The translations under genes and the position numbers were made by a program. From contig NZ_JABJUQ010000007.1 of the NCBI RefSeq assembly GCF_013155385.1, positions 435,001-499,000 on the forward strand: a stretch of 64,000 nt of DNA, written 5' to 3'. The number at the start of each line of letters is the position of its first letter. The first letter of the stretch is position 1. Under the pieces are notes generated by a model, which saw only the letters and a program-made list of their open reading frames with translations, was not told the origin of the DNA and made no database searches. Below, piece after piece: positions 26,335 to 35,862 of the stretch. The stretch comes from Bacillus sp. WMMC1349 (lineage in GTDB: Bacteria; Bacillota; Bacilli; Bacillales; Bacillaceae).

Positions 26335-27273
26335 ATGACACAGCATCCTGTTTTACAAATAAAAAGTATTGATAAAGTGATTGATGGGCGACAGATATTG
26401 AAAGACATTGATTTCACAGTCAACAAGGGGGAAATCGTTGGTCTGCTTGGTCCCAATGGTTCAGGAAAAACAACGCTTATCAAACTGTTAACCGGTTTAA
26501 TCAAAAAGAGCAGTGGAGACATTTTGATCAATGGTTTTTCGATTGACCGTCAGTTTGAAAAAGCGATCCAAGCTGTGGGTGCCATTGTAGAGAATCCAGA
26601 ATTTTATTTGTATCTTACAGGCTATGAAAACCTTAATCTATATGCGAAAATGTATGCGAAAATCAGCCAAGATAGGTTAAATGAGGTGATCGGACGGGTC
26701 GGTCTTGAACAAGTGATTCATCATAAAGTGAAAACCTATTCACTGGGGATGAGACAACGTCTAGGCATAGCTCAGGCGATTCTTCAGCGTCCAAAACTGT
26801 TGATTTTGGATGAACCAACAAATGGTTTGGATCCTGCCGGAATGAAAGATTTTCGTGAACATTTGCGGGAACTAGCTGAACAAGAAGAAACGGCGATTGT
26901 TTTCGCGACACATTTATTAAAGGAAGTCGAAGACTTATGCGATAGGGTGATCATCATCCAGCATGGCAAGGTAAAATCAGCCGTCAGCTTGACAGAAAAT
27001 CAGCACCAAGAAAAAACGCTTCTTGAAGTGGAACCTTGTGATCAAGCACTTAAGTGGCTAAAAGAAAATGGCTATAACGTTAAGGTTGAAAGAAATCTGT
27101 TAGCTGTTCAAGTAACCAGAGCGGACATCCCTCGTTTGAATAAACAACTTGTCACGGCGGGTCTTGATGTTTTTTCAATTGCGCAATGTAAACTGTCTCT
27201 TGAAGATGAATATATGGCTTTAACAAATGTTAGGGAAGGGAGGGGTTCTGATGTACAAATTAATTCAAAATGA
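26335..27273 (+). CDS. ydbJ: ABC transporter ATP-binding protein YdbJ
   Basis: 312-residue ATPase of the BcrA-like group. Walker A is LLGPNGSGKTTL, the signature TYSLGMRQRLGIAQ, Walker B LLILDEPTNGLD, and the switch histidine ATHLLKEVEDL. A C-terminal domain of about 90 residues follows. With YdbK it forms an exporter resembling bacitracin-type resistance transporters; the substrate is not known. The ATG at 26335 follows AAAAGGGGGA. The longer frame from 26287 would include the previous terminator and is rejected. Confidence 0.9.
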   Translation: MTQHPVLQIKSIDKVIDGRQILKDIDFTVNKGEIVGLLGPNGSGKTTLIKLLTGLIKKSSGDILINGFSIDRQFEKAIQAVGAIVENPEFYLYLTGYENLNLYAKMYAKISQDRLNEVIGRVGLEQVIHHKVKTYSLGMRQRLGIAQAILQRPKLLILDEPTNGLDPAGMKDFREHLRELAEQEETAIVFATHLLKEVEDLCDRVIIIQHGKVKSAVSLTENQHQEKTLLEVEPCDQALKWLKENGYNVKVERNLLAVQVTRADIPRLNKQLVTAGLDVFSIAQCKLSLEDEYMALTNVREGRGSDVQINSK

Positions 27274-28018
27274 ACATTATAAACTACTGAAGCGGAAAGT
27301 CACTTTAGTGTCGCTCGCATCTCTTGTCATTTTACAATTTTCGCTCGCTTTGGTTATAAAACAAATCATAGTCGGAGCAGGTGTGGAAGATCATTTTATC
27401 GGTTATTTTTCATTTACAACTCACTTACATATTCTCTTACAGGGATTTTCGATTGTAGTCGCGGCTTCAATTATTTCCTTTGAATATGATAAAAAGACGA
27501 TCAAGTTTTTGCTGATCCGCCCTGTCAGAAGGGAAAGGATTTTATTTGCCAAATTGATGACAAGTATAATGGTAAGTATGTGGCTATTTTTGCTTTATTA
27601 CGGACTTGCTTTATTATTTGGTTTATTCTTTTTTGGAACAAAGCTTGATTCAAAAGCCGAGTCCTTATTTTCTAACACGTTAAAGTTAATCGGTACACAA
27701 TGGCTTGAAGTCTTTCTTATGATCACCTTTGCCTTTTTATGTTCAGCTTTGTTTAGGAGCAGTACACTTAGTATGATGGTATCGATTATTGTGCTGTATA
27801 GTGCAAAAGTTCTTGTTTCAATCACAGCCTATCTAGAAGAGCCTTGGGGAAGATGGCTGTTGTTTGCCAACACCGATTTTAGACAATATGCTGAACATAC
27901 AAAACCGCTTTTTCCAGGAATGACCCCTTTATTTTCTCTTTTTATCATTTTGATTCATTTTGCTTGCTTTATTGGTCTCGCTTGGTGGAGTTTCTGTAAA
28001 AGAGATATTAAACTTTAA
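27251..28018 (+). CDS. ydbK: ABC-2 type permease YdbK
   Basis: 255-residue membrane partner of YdbJ with six hydrophobic segments. It begins MYKLIQNEHYKLLKRKVTLV, a typical start for BcrB-like permeases, and carries the cytoplasmic motif EYDKKTIKFLLIRPVRRERI. The ATG at 27251 follows GGGAGGGG and overlaps the last 23 bases of ydbJ, showing coupling. No terminator was seen before ydbM. Confidence 0.87.
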   Translation: MYKLIQNEHYKLLKRKVTLVSLASLVILQFSLALVIKQIIVGAGVEDHFIGYFSFTTHLHILLQGFSIVVAASIISFEYDKKTIKFLLIRPVRRERILFAKLMTSIMVSMWLFLLYYGLALLFGLFFFGTKLDSKAESLFSNTLKLIGTQWLEVFLMITFAFLCSALFRSSTLSMMVSIIVLYSAKVLVSITAYLEEPWGRWLLFANTDFRQYAEHTKPLFPGMTPLFSLFIILIHFACFIGLAWWSFCKRDIKL

Positions 28019-28117
28019 GGCGTATTTCAGTTCATATTGAATCCAATATGTTGCAGATCCACTTTTTGAAAACTATAATACTTATTAAATCAATCGGAAT
28101 TGTATGGGGGATGCCTA

Positions 28118-29269
28118 GTGAACTCTATATTTGTAAAAACCGTGAAACAACAGGAGTGGCTTGAGAAAATTGGAGAATTAGCCGATGAATTCGAAAAGTC
28201 GGCAGCTTATTATGACGAACACGCTTTATTTCCGAAAGAGCATATTCAAAGGTTGCGTCATTCAGGTTATACCGCATTAACTGTTGCCAAGGAACAGGGC
28301 GGTGAAGGTATCAAGCTTTATGACATGCTGTTATTACAAGAAAGACTTGCAAAAGGAGATGGGCCGACCGCACTGAGCATCGGCTGGCACTTGAGTGTGA
28401 TGGGCGAATTGGCTGAAGGAAACAGCTGGGATTCCAATGTGTTCAACCTCGTTTCTGAAAAAGTATTAAAGGGAGCGCTTATCAACCGGGCCGCTAGTGA
28501 AGCACAGACAGGCAGTCCGACAAGAGGCGGCCGTCCTGGAACATCTGCTGTCAAGACAGAAGACGGTTGGGTTGTAAATGGCAGAAAAACATTTACAACG
28601 ATGTCACCGGTTCTTGATTACTTTCTCGTAACGGCTTGGATTGATGAAAAACAATCAATCGGCGTTTTTTTGATCCACAAAGATACCGATGGAGTCATGA
28701 TTGAGGAAACATGGGATATGATGGCAATGAGAGGGACAGGGAGTCATGATCTTATCATGACAAACGTCCGCCTTGATTTCTCTATGCTAGTTGAGCTTCA
28801 AACGAAAAAAAGAACAGATAAAATAAACGGTTGGCTTTTGCATATCCCGGCTGTCTACCTTGGGATCGCCCAAGCAGCCAGAGATTATGCTGTTCAATTT
28901 GCAAAAGAATATCAACCTAATAGTCTGAAAGTGCCAATTAAAGATGTACAAGCTGTTCAACGTCAAATTGGGGAAATTGACCTAGAGCTTATGAAAGCTC
29001 GTCACTTTTTGTATCATGTCGCAGAACTTTATGATGATTCGAAGCGACGCAAGCAAATAAAGGGAGAGTTGGGTGCTGTTAAACATACAGTGACAAATTC
29101 AGCTATATATGTTGTCGATAAAGCGATGAGGGTCGTTGGAGCGAAAAGTCTGGCAAGAACGAATCCTTTGCAACGGTATTATCGCGATGTTCGGGCTGGC
29201 CTCCATAACCCGCCAATGGATGATGCAACGATTTCAAAGTTAGCGGGAATGGCATTTAATCAAACATAA
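28118..29269 (+). CDS. ydbM: Acyl-CoA dehydrogenase YdbM
   Basis: 383-residue FAD enzyme of the acyl-CoA dehydrogenase family, which makes the alpha-beta double bond in acyl-CoA. Motifs: TVAKEQGGEGIKLYDMLLLQ, GALINRAASEAQTGSPTRGG for flavin and substrate binding, and the C-terminal RYYRDVRAGLHNPPMDDATI. The family's catalytic glutamate position is not clear, and B. subtilis ydbM has no proven substrate. The start is GTG 28118 behind GGGGGATG. A terminator with a 12-bp stem follows the stop. Confidence 0.87.
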   Translation: MNSIFVKTVKQQEWLEKIGELADEFEKSAAYYDEHALFPKEHIQRLRHSGYTALTVAKEQGGEGIKLYDMLLLQERLAKGDGPTALSIGWHLSVMGELAEGNSWDSNVFNLVSEKVLKGALINRAASEAQTGSPTRGGRPGTSAVKTEDGWVVNGRKTFTTMSPVLDYFLVTAWIDEKQSIGVFLIHKDTDGVMIEETWDMMAMRGTGSHDLIMTNVRLDFSMLVELQTKKRTDKINGWLLHIPAVYLGIAQAARDYAVQFAKEYQPNSLKVPIKDVQAVQRQIGEIDLELMKARHFLYHVAELYDDSKRRKQIKGELGAVKHTVTNSAIYVVDKAMRVVGAKSLARTNPLQRYYRDVRAGLHNPPMDDATISKLAGMAFNQT

Positions 29270-29279
29270 TGTGCTGCCG

Positions 29280-29312
29280 GAAAGAAGCCGGGTTTTCTGC
29301 CGGTTTCTTTCA
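29280..29312 (+). terminator. Terminator of ydbM
   Basis: GAAAGAAGCCGG/CCGGTTTCTTTC stem with one G-U pair and an eight-base loop. It also abuts the end of the converging fbp-type gene. Confidence 0.85.
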
Positions 29313-29318
29313 TTATCA

Positions 29319-29486
29319 TTATGATGATGAATCGGTTTTTTTAAGAAATTTGTATTCTCTTTCAAGCTCGCTCAAAGGTAGTTCATAAAGGTGGCGTTCT
29401 GACTTTTTATATAAACCGAGTTGAATTAATTGCTTGATCAAGTGATTTTTTCTCGCTTCGACCGCTTTTCGTAATTGAGGGGCCAA
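29319..29486 (-). CDS. fbpB: Fur-regulated basic protein (FbpB-like)
   Basis: Short basic protein of the FbpA/B family: LRKAVEARKNHLIKQLIQLG then LYKKSERHLYELPLSELERE. In B. subtilis the gene at this position (ydbN) is fbpB, a helper of the iron-sparing small RNA FsrA. I put the start at TTG 29486 (55 residues) because GAGGTG lies seven bases before it; the ATG at 29492 is only one base from that site. A Fur-type box and promoter lie upstream. It is too short to be found by length cut-offs. Confidence 0.82.
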   Translation of the reverse strand: MAPQLRKAVEARKNHLIKQLIQLGLYKKSERHLYELPLSELEREYKFLKKTDSSS

Positions 29487-29509
29487 ATACATTCACCTCG
29501 CAAATATTG

Positions 29510-29560
29510 TTATTCTAATTGAGAATCGTTATTATACAAAAGAACTTGAGGGAATGTAAA
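29510..29560 (-). promoter_or_regulatory. Promoter and Fur box of fbpB-like gene
   Basis: Minus-strand TTTACA (29560-29555), 18-base gap, TATAAT (29536-29531). Overlapping and downstream lies ATTCTCAATTAGAAT (29524-29510), a 7-1-7 inverted repeat matching the Bacillus Fur box, with a second overlapping half (AATAACGATTCTC). Iron-replete Fur would block transcription. Confidence 0.78.
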
Positions 29561-29575
29561 GGAAGAAGCATTACT

Positions 29576-29614
29576 AAAAAAACCGGCAAGGTCTTCCTTT
29601 GTGACCTTTACCGG
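29576..29614 (-). terminator. Terminator of ydbP
   Basis: Minus-strand stem CCGGTAAAGGTC/GACCTTGCCGG with one bulged base, then TTTTTTT. It ends the ydbP message about 60 bases past its stop. Confidence 0.85.
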
Positions 29615-29674
29615 AATTTGAAACGATTTTAACGTTGATCTCGTCTATCATATATTGGATGAATAAGGGGAGCA

Positions 29675-29995
29675 TTAGTCAATATGTTCAGATAAAAACT
29701 CGCTGACCTCTTCTGGTGTTTTCGCATTTGCACTATGAAGATGTCCGATTTTTTTACCTTCTTTGAAAATTAAAAGGCTGGGAATACCCATCACTTGGTA
29801 TTTTTCAGCAAGCTCTGGCAGGTCATCTTTATTTAGTTCATACCACTCATATGCTTGATAAGTCTGAAGGATATCGCCGATGAACATATTCATCCGGGTG
29901 CAGTCAGGGCACCAGTCGGCGTAAAATTTTATGATCGTTTCTTGATCACCTTTTATGATGTCATCGAATTGTGCTTTTGTTGTGATTTTTTTCAA
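29675..29995 (-). CDS. ydbP: Thioredoxin-like protein YdbP
   Basis: 106-residue thioredoxin fold. The active-site motif is WCPDCTRM, differing from classical WCGPC and found in YdbP/YusE-type proteins; the cis-proline loop is MGIPSLLIFKEGKK. No signal peptide, so it is cytoplasmic. The start is TTG 29995 behind GGAGAGG. The physiological partner is unknown. Confidence 0.87.
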   Translation of the reverse strand: MKKITTKAQFDDIIKGDQETIIKFYADWCPDCTRMNMFIGDILQTYQAYEWYELNKDDLPELAEKYQVMGIPSLLIFKEGKKIGHLHSANAKTPEEVSEFLSEHID

Positions 29996-30141
29996 TTAGC
30001 ATCCTCTCCTTTTTCATGCCATTTTAATATAAAATGAAAAGGAATGACATTTAAATGCTTATTCCTTTTCCTAAAATATTAGATCATTTTCCATGGAAAA
30101 TGATAAGATAGTAAAGATGAATCCAGTAGGGGGAGTACGAA

Positions 30142-31221
30142 GTGAAGACAAGATTAGGATTGGTGTACGGCGGAAAATCAGCAGAGCATAATGTTTCCCT
30201 GCAAACCGCATTAGCCGTCATTAAAGCATTAGATACCGAAAAATTTGATATACACCCGATTTACATTACAGAAAAAGGTGAATGGCTGAAAGGACCGCAG
30301 CTATCAGAACCTGTATCAAATGTCAAAATGCTTCAATTTGAACAGACAGGAAAGACTTTTTCTCCGGCTATTTTAAACCGTGATATGTTTCCAGGATTGT
30401 CTAATGAAGAGCCAATTGATGTTGTATTTCCGTTATTACACGGACCAAATGGTGAAGATGGTACAATTCAAGGCATGCTTGAACTGTTAAATATTCCTTA
30501 TGTGGGAAATGGTGTTTTAGCTTCTTCAGCAGGAATGGATAAAGTCATCATGAAACAACTGTTTGCCCAAGTAGGACTTGATCAGGTAAAATATTTATTC
30601 TTTGTGAAAAAAAATTGGAAAGCTTCAAAAGAAGCAAGCTTTCTCCAAGTAGAAGCAGAACTCGGTTACCCTTGTTTTGTTAAGCCGGCAAACCTTGGTT
30701 CAAGTGTTGGGATCAGCAAATGTCGGAACCGTGAAGAGCTTGATCAAGCTTTTGAATTGGCTTTCCAATATGACCGGAAGATTGTTGTTGAAGAAGGTGT
30801 CATCGGTCGAGAAATAGAGATCGGCGTCTTGGGAAATGATGAACCAATGTGTTCTGTCGTTGGGGAAATTGCTCCGAAAAAAGATTTTTATGATTACAAA
30901 GCAAAATATGAAGATGGTGACACAGACTTGCTTATTCCAGCTTCGATATCAGAAGATGAATACGAAACAATTCGTGATATGGCCATAAAGGCTTTTCAAG
31001 CAATTGACGGTTCTGGTCTTGTTAGAGCAGACTTTTTCTTAACAAGTGAAGGGAAAGTATTCATTAACGAAGTTAACACAATGCCCGGATTTACCCCGTT
31101 CAGTATGTTTCCTCTTTTGTGGAAGCAGTCCGGAATTGAATACTCCGATCTAATCGAAAGACTTGTCACTTTAGCGATAGAGCGACATGAGGAAAAACAG
31201 CAGATTAAACATACATTTTAA
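30142..31221 (+). CDS. ddl: D-alanine--D-alanine ligase
   Basis: 359-residue ATP-grasp enzyme that joins two D-alanines for peptidoglycan. It begins [20 protein letters not shown] (family-specific), then [17 protein letters not shown], the ATP-binding [15 protein letters not shown] and the metal site [18 protein letters not shown]. The start is GTG 30142 six bases behind AGGGGGAG. It is followed by murF, which uses its product, and alr, which supplies D-alanine, lies 8 kb downstream. A terminator between ddl and murF suggests they are not fully cotranscribed. Confidence 0.95.
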   Translation: MKTRLGLVYGGKSAEHNVSLQTALAVIKALDTEKFDIHPIYITEKGEWLKGPQLSEPVSNVKMLQFEQTGKTFSPAILNRDMFPGLSNEEPIDVVFPLLHGPNGEDGTIQGMLELLNIPYVGNGVLASSAGMDKVIMKQLFAQVGLDQVKYLFFVKKNWKASKEASFLQVEAELGYPCFVKPANLGSSVGISKCRNREELDQAFELAFQYDRKIVVEEGVIGREIEIGVLGNDEPMCSVVGEIAPKKDFYDYKAKYEDGDTDLLIPASISEDEYETIRDMAIKAFQAIDGSGLVRADFFLTSEGKVFINEVNTMPGFTPFSMFPLLWKQSGIEYSDLIERLVTLAIERHEEKQQIKHTF

Positions 31222-31245
31222 TCCCAGTTAGGTCTAGAGACCGTG

Positions 31246-31282
31246 AAAGACACTATCTCTTTTTTGGGATAGTGTCTTTTTT
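31246..31282 (+). terminator. Terminator between ddl and murF
   Basis: AAAGACACTATC/GATAGTGTCTTT perfect stem followed by TTTTC. Confidence 0.88.
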
Positions 31283-31309
31283 CATTGCTGGAGAAAGAGA
31301 GGATCAAAT

Positions 31310-32680
31310 ATGATCAAGAGAACGGTTGAAGAAATTGCCAGTATGGCGGAAGGAATCCTTCTGGATGACACATTTAGCGGCTGTATGGTAAAAGGTGTTT
31401 CAACGGATTCAAGAAGATTGGCGAAAGAGCAGTTGTTTATTCCACTAACTGGTGAGCGTTTCAATGGACATGCTTTTGTAAAACAAGCTTTTCAAGAAGG
31501 TGTAGCAGCAGTATTGTGGAACCGAGATGAACCGAATCCTCCTCAAGGGCATGCGGTGATTGTTGTTGATGATACACTTAAAGCTCTGCAAAGACTTGCG
31601 AAAGCCTATCGTGAGCAACTGCAAATCAAAGTAATTGGTGTGACGGGTTCGAATGGAAAAACAACCACAAAAGACATGATTCATGCTGTTCTGCAAACCG
31701 TTTATCGGGTTCATAAGACCGAGGGGAACTATAATAATCATATCGGTTTGCCCCTTACTCTTCTTGCCATGCCTGAAGACACAGACATTGCTGTTTTGGA
31801 AATGGGAATGAGTGCGAAAGGTGAGATTGAATTTCTCAGTCGCCTTGCCCGTCCGGATGCTGCAGTGATCACTAATATTGGAGAATCACATCTTCAGGAT
31901 CTAGGTTCAAGAGAAGGGATTGCAGAAGCAAAGTTGGAAATTGTAAGCGGCCTTTCGAAAGATGGTACACTCATTTATATTGGGGATGAACCGCTTCTGT
32001 CAAAAAATCTTGTCAATCCCCCATACAAAACGAAAACATTTGGAGAAGATCCAGCTTTTGATTATCAATTGGAAAAGATGAAGCAGACAGACCAAGGCAC
32101 TGCTTTTGATGTCAAGGGGATAGACAACCATTTCTATATTCCTGTATTAGGAAAACATAATGTGAAAAATGCTTTGGCGGCAATTGCTGTTGGTGATCTT
32201 TTTGGGATTACCGATGATAAACTTGAAGAAGGTCTTAAAAACATAAAAGTAACGGGGATGAGACTGGAACTTATGAAAACTTCAAGCGGTCTGGCGATCA
32301 TTAATGATGCTTATAACGCGAGCCCAACATCAATGAAAGCGGCTATTGAGCTTGTCGAGCAGCTGACTGGATACGGTAAGAAAATCGTTGTCCTTGGTGA
32401 TATGCTCGAACTAGGAGAACAGGAACGAACCTTTCATGAAGGTATTGGAAAGGCGATAAATCAAGATGCGATCGATCTTGTTTTCACATATGGAGAGCTG
32501 AGTGAATACATTGCAAAGGGAGCTCTGCAAACATTCCCCGAAAACCGCGTATTCCACTTCCGCCGTGAACAGAAAGAGAACCTGAAACAGCTGTTAAGCG
32601 AAAAAGCGGAAGCCGGGGATTTAATCCTTGTTAAAGCATCAAGAGGAATGAAACTTGAGGATGTTATAAAAGAAATATAA
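31310..32680 (+). CDS. murF: UDP-MurNAc-tripeptide--D-Ala-D-Ala ligase
   Basis: 456-residue cytoplasmic Mur ligase that adds D-Ala-D-Ala to complete the UDP-MurNAc-pentapeptide. Domain 1 binds UDP (STDSRRLAKEQLFIPL). The ATP loop is VIGVTGSNGKTTTKDMIHAV near residue 107. GNYNNHIGLPLTLL and the NDAYNASPTSMKAAIE motif complete the family signature. AGAGAGG precedes the ATG. The substrate comes from the adjacent ddl. Confidence 0.95.
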   Translation: MIKRTVEEIASMAEGILLDDTFSGCMVKGVSTDSRRLAKEQLFIPLTGERFNGHAFVKQAFQEGVAAVLWNRDEPNPPQGHAVIVVDDTLKALQRLAKAYREQLQIKVIGVTGSNGKTTTKDMIHAVLQTVYRVHKTEGNYNNHIGLPLTLLAMPEDTDIAVLEMGMSAKGEIEFLSRLARPDAAVITNIGESHLQDLGSREGIAEAKLEIVSGLSKDGTLIYIGDEPLLSKNLVNPPYKTKTFGEDPAFDYQLEKMKQTDQGTAFDVKGIDNHFYIPVLGKHNVKNALAAIAVGDLFGITDDKLEEGLKNIKVTGMRLELMKTSSGLAIINDAYNASPTSMKAAIELVEQLTGYGKKIVVLGDMLELGEQERTFHEGIGKAINQDAIDLVFTYGELSEYIAKGALQTFPENRVFHFRREQKENLKQLLSEKAEAGDLILVKASRGMKLEDVIKEI

Positions 32681-32743
32681 AAAAATGAATCATTCAGTCG
32701 GTTTTTTATATGATAAAAAGTAAAAGAAAACGGGTGAAAGGTC

Positions 32744-33454
32744 ATGATAGGATGTTTGTGCATTCATGGTTTTACCGGAGCACCGTATGAATTAGAACCG
32801 CTAGCTTGTCATTTAAAACAAATAGAGGATTGGCGAGTTGAGATGATCACACTGCCGGGACACGGAGATATACCGATACTTAAAGGCGTTTTATTTCAAG
32901 AGTGGGTTGCTTGTGCTGAAGTTGAACTTGTCCGTCTTCTGAAAACATGTAATACTGTATTTTTAATCGGATTTTCTATGGGAGGAATGATTGCTGCCTA
33001 TTTGGCGGGGAAATACCCGGTTAAGCGGCTTGTGCTATTAAGTGCAGCCGCCCAATATATTAGCCCTGGGCAGCTCCTTAATGATCTGAAGCAAGTGCTA
33101 AGAGATTCTTTCCGTGGAAAAATCAAGAGTAACCAGCTTTATCAAAGATATAAACGAAAGTTGACAAGCACACCGATTTCTTCTACGGTTGAATTTTTAA
33201 GACTGGTCAAAGCCACTAAACCTTCTTTAAGACATCTGCACATTCCAGTACTCATCGTTCAAGGTGAGTGTGATTCAATTGTCCCGTTATCAAGTGCTTA
33301 TTATTTGTATGAAACCATTCCTTCACATGAAAAACAGCTTTGTCTTTTACCGGGTTCAAAACATCATGTCTGTCTTGAGGAAAAGCCCGACTATCTTTTT
33401 CAAACTGTGGAAACATTTCTGAAGAAAGAGATGGGACAAAAAAATAATAATTAA
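32744..33454 (+). CDS. Alpha/beta hydrolase, carboxylesterase-like
   Basis: 236-residue serine hydrolase. The oxyanion region CLCIHGFTGAPYELEPLACH is followed by the nucleophile elbow LIGFSMGGMIAAYLAGKY (GFSMGG), the acid in VQGECDSIVPLSSA and the histidine in PGSKHHVCLE. It resembles Est30/YvaK-type carboxylesterases, which cleave short acyl esters or act as lipases of the monoglyceride type. The ATG has AAAGG eight bases upstream. Its place between murF and cshA is common in bacilli, but no pathway link is apparent. Confidence 0.85.
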   Translation: MIGCLCIHGFTGAPYELEPLACHLKQIEDWRVEMITLPGHGDIPILKGVLFQEWVACAEVELVRLLKTCNTVFLIGFSMGGMIAAYLAGKYPVKRLVLLSAAAQYISPGQLLNDLKQVLRDSFRGKIKSNQLYQRYKRKLTSTPISSTVEFLRLVKATKPSLRHLHIPVLIVQGECDSIVPLSSAYYLYETIPSHEKQLCLLPGSKHHVCLEEKPDYLFQTVETFLKKEMGQKNNN

Positions 33455-33540
33455 GTTGTATTTGGAAAAAATAAAAGTATAAGATACACCAGCTACTGGA
33501 AAAAATAAAAGAGTACTGTCGAAGAATATAAAGCGTGTGT

Positions 33541-33778
33541 TACAATATCAAAAAGGTTCGGGCTCTTTAAAGGGTGACTTGTTTCTCTTTACATAAGTCC
33601 ATCATGCCCTTTGGCCCACGAAGCTCGTCTTATTGAAAAACATATAACAGAATGGTAATATAACATGTAAAGTAATTCGGGCTTTGTATAACTATGAACC
33701 TGTCCTTTATATAAAGGGCAGTTTTTATTGATGAAACACGACATTACTGAAACAGTAAGCAGAAGGAGTTTGAATACA
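33541..33778 (+). promoter_or_regulatory. Long leader of cshA with promoter
   Basis: An extended -10 (TGTTACAAT, 33538-33546) predicts transcription from about 33553, leaving a leader of about 225 bases. It holds complementary pieces (CTTTAAAGGG near 33570 with CCCTTTGG near 33608) and a terminator-like hairpin at 33700-33728 just before the coding region. Long structured leaders are typical of cold-responsive helicase genes; autoregulation is inferred. Confidence 0.55.
33700..33728 (+). terminator. Terminator-like hairpin in cshA leader
   Basis: CTGTCCTTTA/TAAAGGGCAG stem with one U-G pair followed by TTTTTATTG, 51 bases before the chosen start. As it lies in the leader, it could act as an attenuator. 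Confidence 0.7.
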
Positions 33779-35239
33779 TTGACTATAACGTTTCAAGATT
33801 TTCAATTAAGTTCTGATCTCACAAAAGCGATTAAGCGTATGGGATTCGAAGAGGCAACACCAATTCAAGCGCAAACAATTCCGCTCGGTCTAGCAAATAA
33901 AGATGTGATCGGACAAGCGCAAACGGGAACAGGAAAAACGGCTGCGTTCGGTATTCCCCTTGTTGAGAAAATCAACCCCGAATCTCCTAACATTCAAGCC
34001 ATTGTTATTGCACCTACTCGTGAATTAGCCATTCAAGTTTCTGAAGAGCTATATAAAATTGGACAGGATAAACGTGCCAAGGTGCTTCCGATTTATGGTG
34101 GGCAGGATATTGGACGCCAAATTCGTGCTTTAAAGAAAAATCCGCACATTATTGTTGGTACACCAGGTCGTTTGATTGACCATATTAACCGCCGTACAAT
34201 GCGTCTCCAAACGGTCAATACCGTTGTCCTGGATGAGGCGGATGAAATGCTGAACATGGGCTTCATCGAAGATATTGAATCCATTCTTTCAAATGTACCG
34301 GCTGAGCATCAAACTTTACTATTTTCGGCGACGATGCCTGCTCCAATTAAACGAATTGCAGAAAGATTTATGAGCAATCCAGAGCACGTCAAAGTAAAAG
34401 CAAAAGAAATGACGGTTTCTAATATTCAACAATTTTACTTAGAAGTCCAAGAACGGAAAAAATTTGATACATTAACACGTCTGCTTGACATCCAATCACC
34501 TGAGCTTGCGATCGTATTTGGACGTACGAAACGCCGTGTTGATGAGCTGACTGAAGCACTCAACTTACGCGGGTATACAGCAGAAGGAATTCATGGAGAT
34601 TTAACACAGGCAAAACGGATGGTAGCTCTTCGTAAATTCAAACAAGGTGCCATTGAAGTATTGGTAGCGACAGATGTTGCTGCTCGCGGTCTGGATATTT
34701 CTGGTGTTACTCATGTCTATAATTTTGATGTACCACAGGATCCTGAAAGCTATGTTCACCGAATCGGCCGAACAGGACGTGCTGGTAAAACAGGAATGGC
34801 TATGACATTTATCACCCCGCGTGAAAAAGATATGCTTCGTGCAATTGAGCAAACAACAAAACGCAAAATGGATCGAATGAAAGAGCCTACACTTGATGAA
34901 GCAATCGAAGGACAACAGCAAGTAACAATTGACCGGATTCGGACCATTATTTCTGAAAATAACTTGAATTTCTACATGACTGCTGCAGCTGAACTTTTAG
35001 AGGAGCATGACTCTGTCACTGTTGTGGCGGCTGCGATTAAAATGATGACGAAAGAGCCTGATGATACACCTGTTCGCTTAACAGAAGAAGCGCCGCTCAG
35101 ATCAAAACGCAACAAAAATCATCCTCGTTCATCCAAGCGCAGAGATGGTAGGGATGGCGGTGGATATAGAGGTAAAGGGAAGAAACCGTACGATAAAAAG
35201 CGTTCTTCAAATGATAGACGCCAGAAAAAATCTTATTAA
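33779..35239 (+). CDS. cshA: DEAD-box RNA helicase CshA
   Basis: 486-residue ATP-dependent RNA helicase (YdbR) linked to cold growth, ribosome assembly and the RNA-degrading complex. Motifs in order: Q motif [16 protein letters not shown], motif [17 protein letters not shown] in [16 protein letters not shown] in [10 protein letters not shown], and motif [14 protein letters not shown] basic tail rich in R, K and G follows ([20 protein letters not shown]). The start is TTG 33779 (MTITFQDF as in B. subtilis) behind AAGGAG; the frame open from 33728 would include leader sequence. Confidence 0.94.
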   Translation: MTITFQDFQLSSDLTKAIKRMGFEEATPIQAQTIPLGLANKDVIGQAQTGTGKTAAFGIPLVEKINPESPNIQAIVIAPTRELAIQVSEELYKIGQDKRAKVLPIYGGQDIGRQIRALKKNPHIIVGTPGRLIDHINRRTMRLQTVNTVVLDEADEMLNMGFIEDIESILSNVPAEHQTLLFSATMPAPIKRIAERFMSNPEHVKVKAKEMTVSNIQQFYLEVQERKKFDTLTRLLDIQSPELAIVFGRTKRRVDELTEALNLRGYTAEGIHGDLTQAKRMVALRKFKQGAIEVLVATDVAARGLDISGVTHVYNFDVPQDPESYVHRIGRTGRAGKTGMAMTFITPREKDMLRAIEQTTKRKMDRMKEPTLDEAIEGQQQVTIDRIRTIISENNLNFYMTAAAELLEEHDSVTVVAAAIKMMTKEPDDTPVRLTEEAPLRSKRNKNHPRSSKRRDGRDGGGYRGKGKKPYDKKRSSNDRRQKKSY

Positions 35240-35268
35240 TGACAAAGGGATTAATCTCCCCTAAAATG

Positions 35269-35312
35269 AAGCCAGTGGAGCTAGGTAAGTTGTGTCTCTT
35301 CACTGGCTTTCC
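35269..35312 (+). terminator. Terminator after cshA
   Basis: AAGCCAGTG pairs with CACTGGCTT, with inner GAG/CTC, then a short T-rich tail. It starts about 30 bases past the stop. Confidence 0.65.
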
Positions 35313-35382
35313 TATTGTTTCGTTTTTTCAGAAACTTTTTAGGAATACATTCGTAAATAGTGGTAGATTGGGGGAAGTAATA

Positions 35383-35862
35383 TTGAGAAATGAACCAAAA
35401 TATCAGATCAGCCATGATGGACTCAAAGTATGGAAAATCAGTGCTGCCATCACATCGTTTGTTTTACTATTAGTAGCTTCCGGTTTGTTGACATTGGTCT
35501 TAATCTTTAAATGGCCTTTGTGGATTGGGATATTAGCGATTGTGATTTGGTTGTTACTTTCGTTCTTTATTATTTTTATTATTCCTAATATTCGCCATAA
35601 AATTTGGCGGTATGAAGTACATGAACATGAGATAGACATCCAACATGGGATTTTTTGGGTGACGCGTGTCATTATACCGATGGTCAGAGTTCAGCATGTT
35701 GATACAGCACAGGGACCGCTGCTCAGAAGGTACCAACTCGCATCTGTGCAAATTTCAACAGCTGCCACAACCCACTCCATTCCCGCGCTTAATGTGGAAG
35801 AAGCAGATCGGCTTAGAGACTTTATATCTCGGTTGGCAAGGGTGACTGAAAATGATGTCTGA
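35383..35862 (+). CDS. ydbS: PH-domain membrane protein YdbS
   Basis: 159-residue protein with two N-terminal membrane helices (about residues 20-42 and 47-70) and one bacterial PH (DUF304) domain (YEVHEHEIDIQHGIFWVTRV, then PMVRVQHVDTAQGPLLRRY). The start is TTG 35383, seven bases behind GGGGGAAG, giving exactly the B. subtilis length; the longer frame contains the cshA terminator. It forms a pair with ydbT, overlapping it by 11 bases. The pair has been linked to resistance to amylocyclicin in B. subtilis. Confidence 0.87.
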   Translation: MRNEPKYQISHDGLKVWKISAAITSFVLLLVASGLLTLVLIFKWPLWIGILAIVIWLLLSFFIIFIIPNIRHKIWRYEVHEHEIDIQHGIFWVTRVIIPMVRVQHVDTAQGPLLRRYQLASVQISTAATTHSIPALNVEEADRLRDFISRLARVTENDV

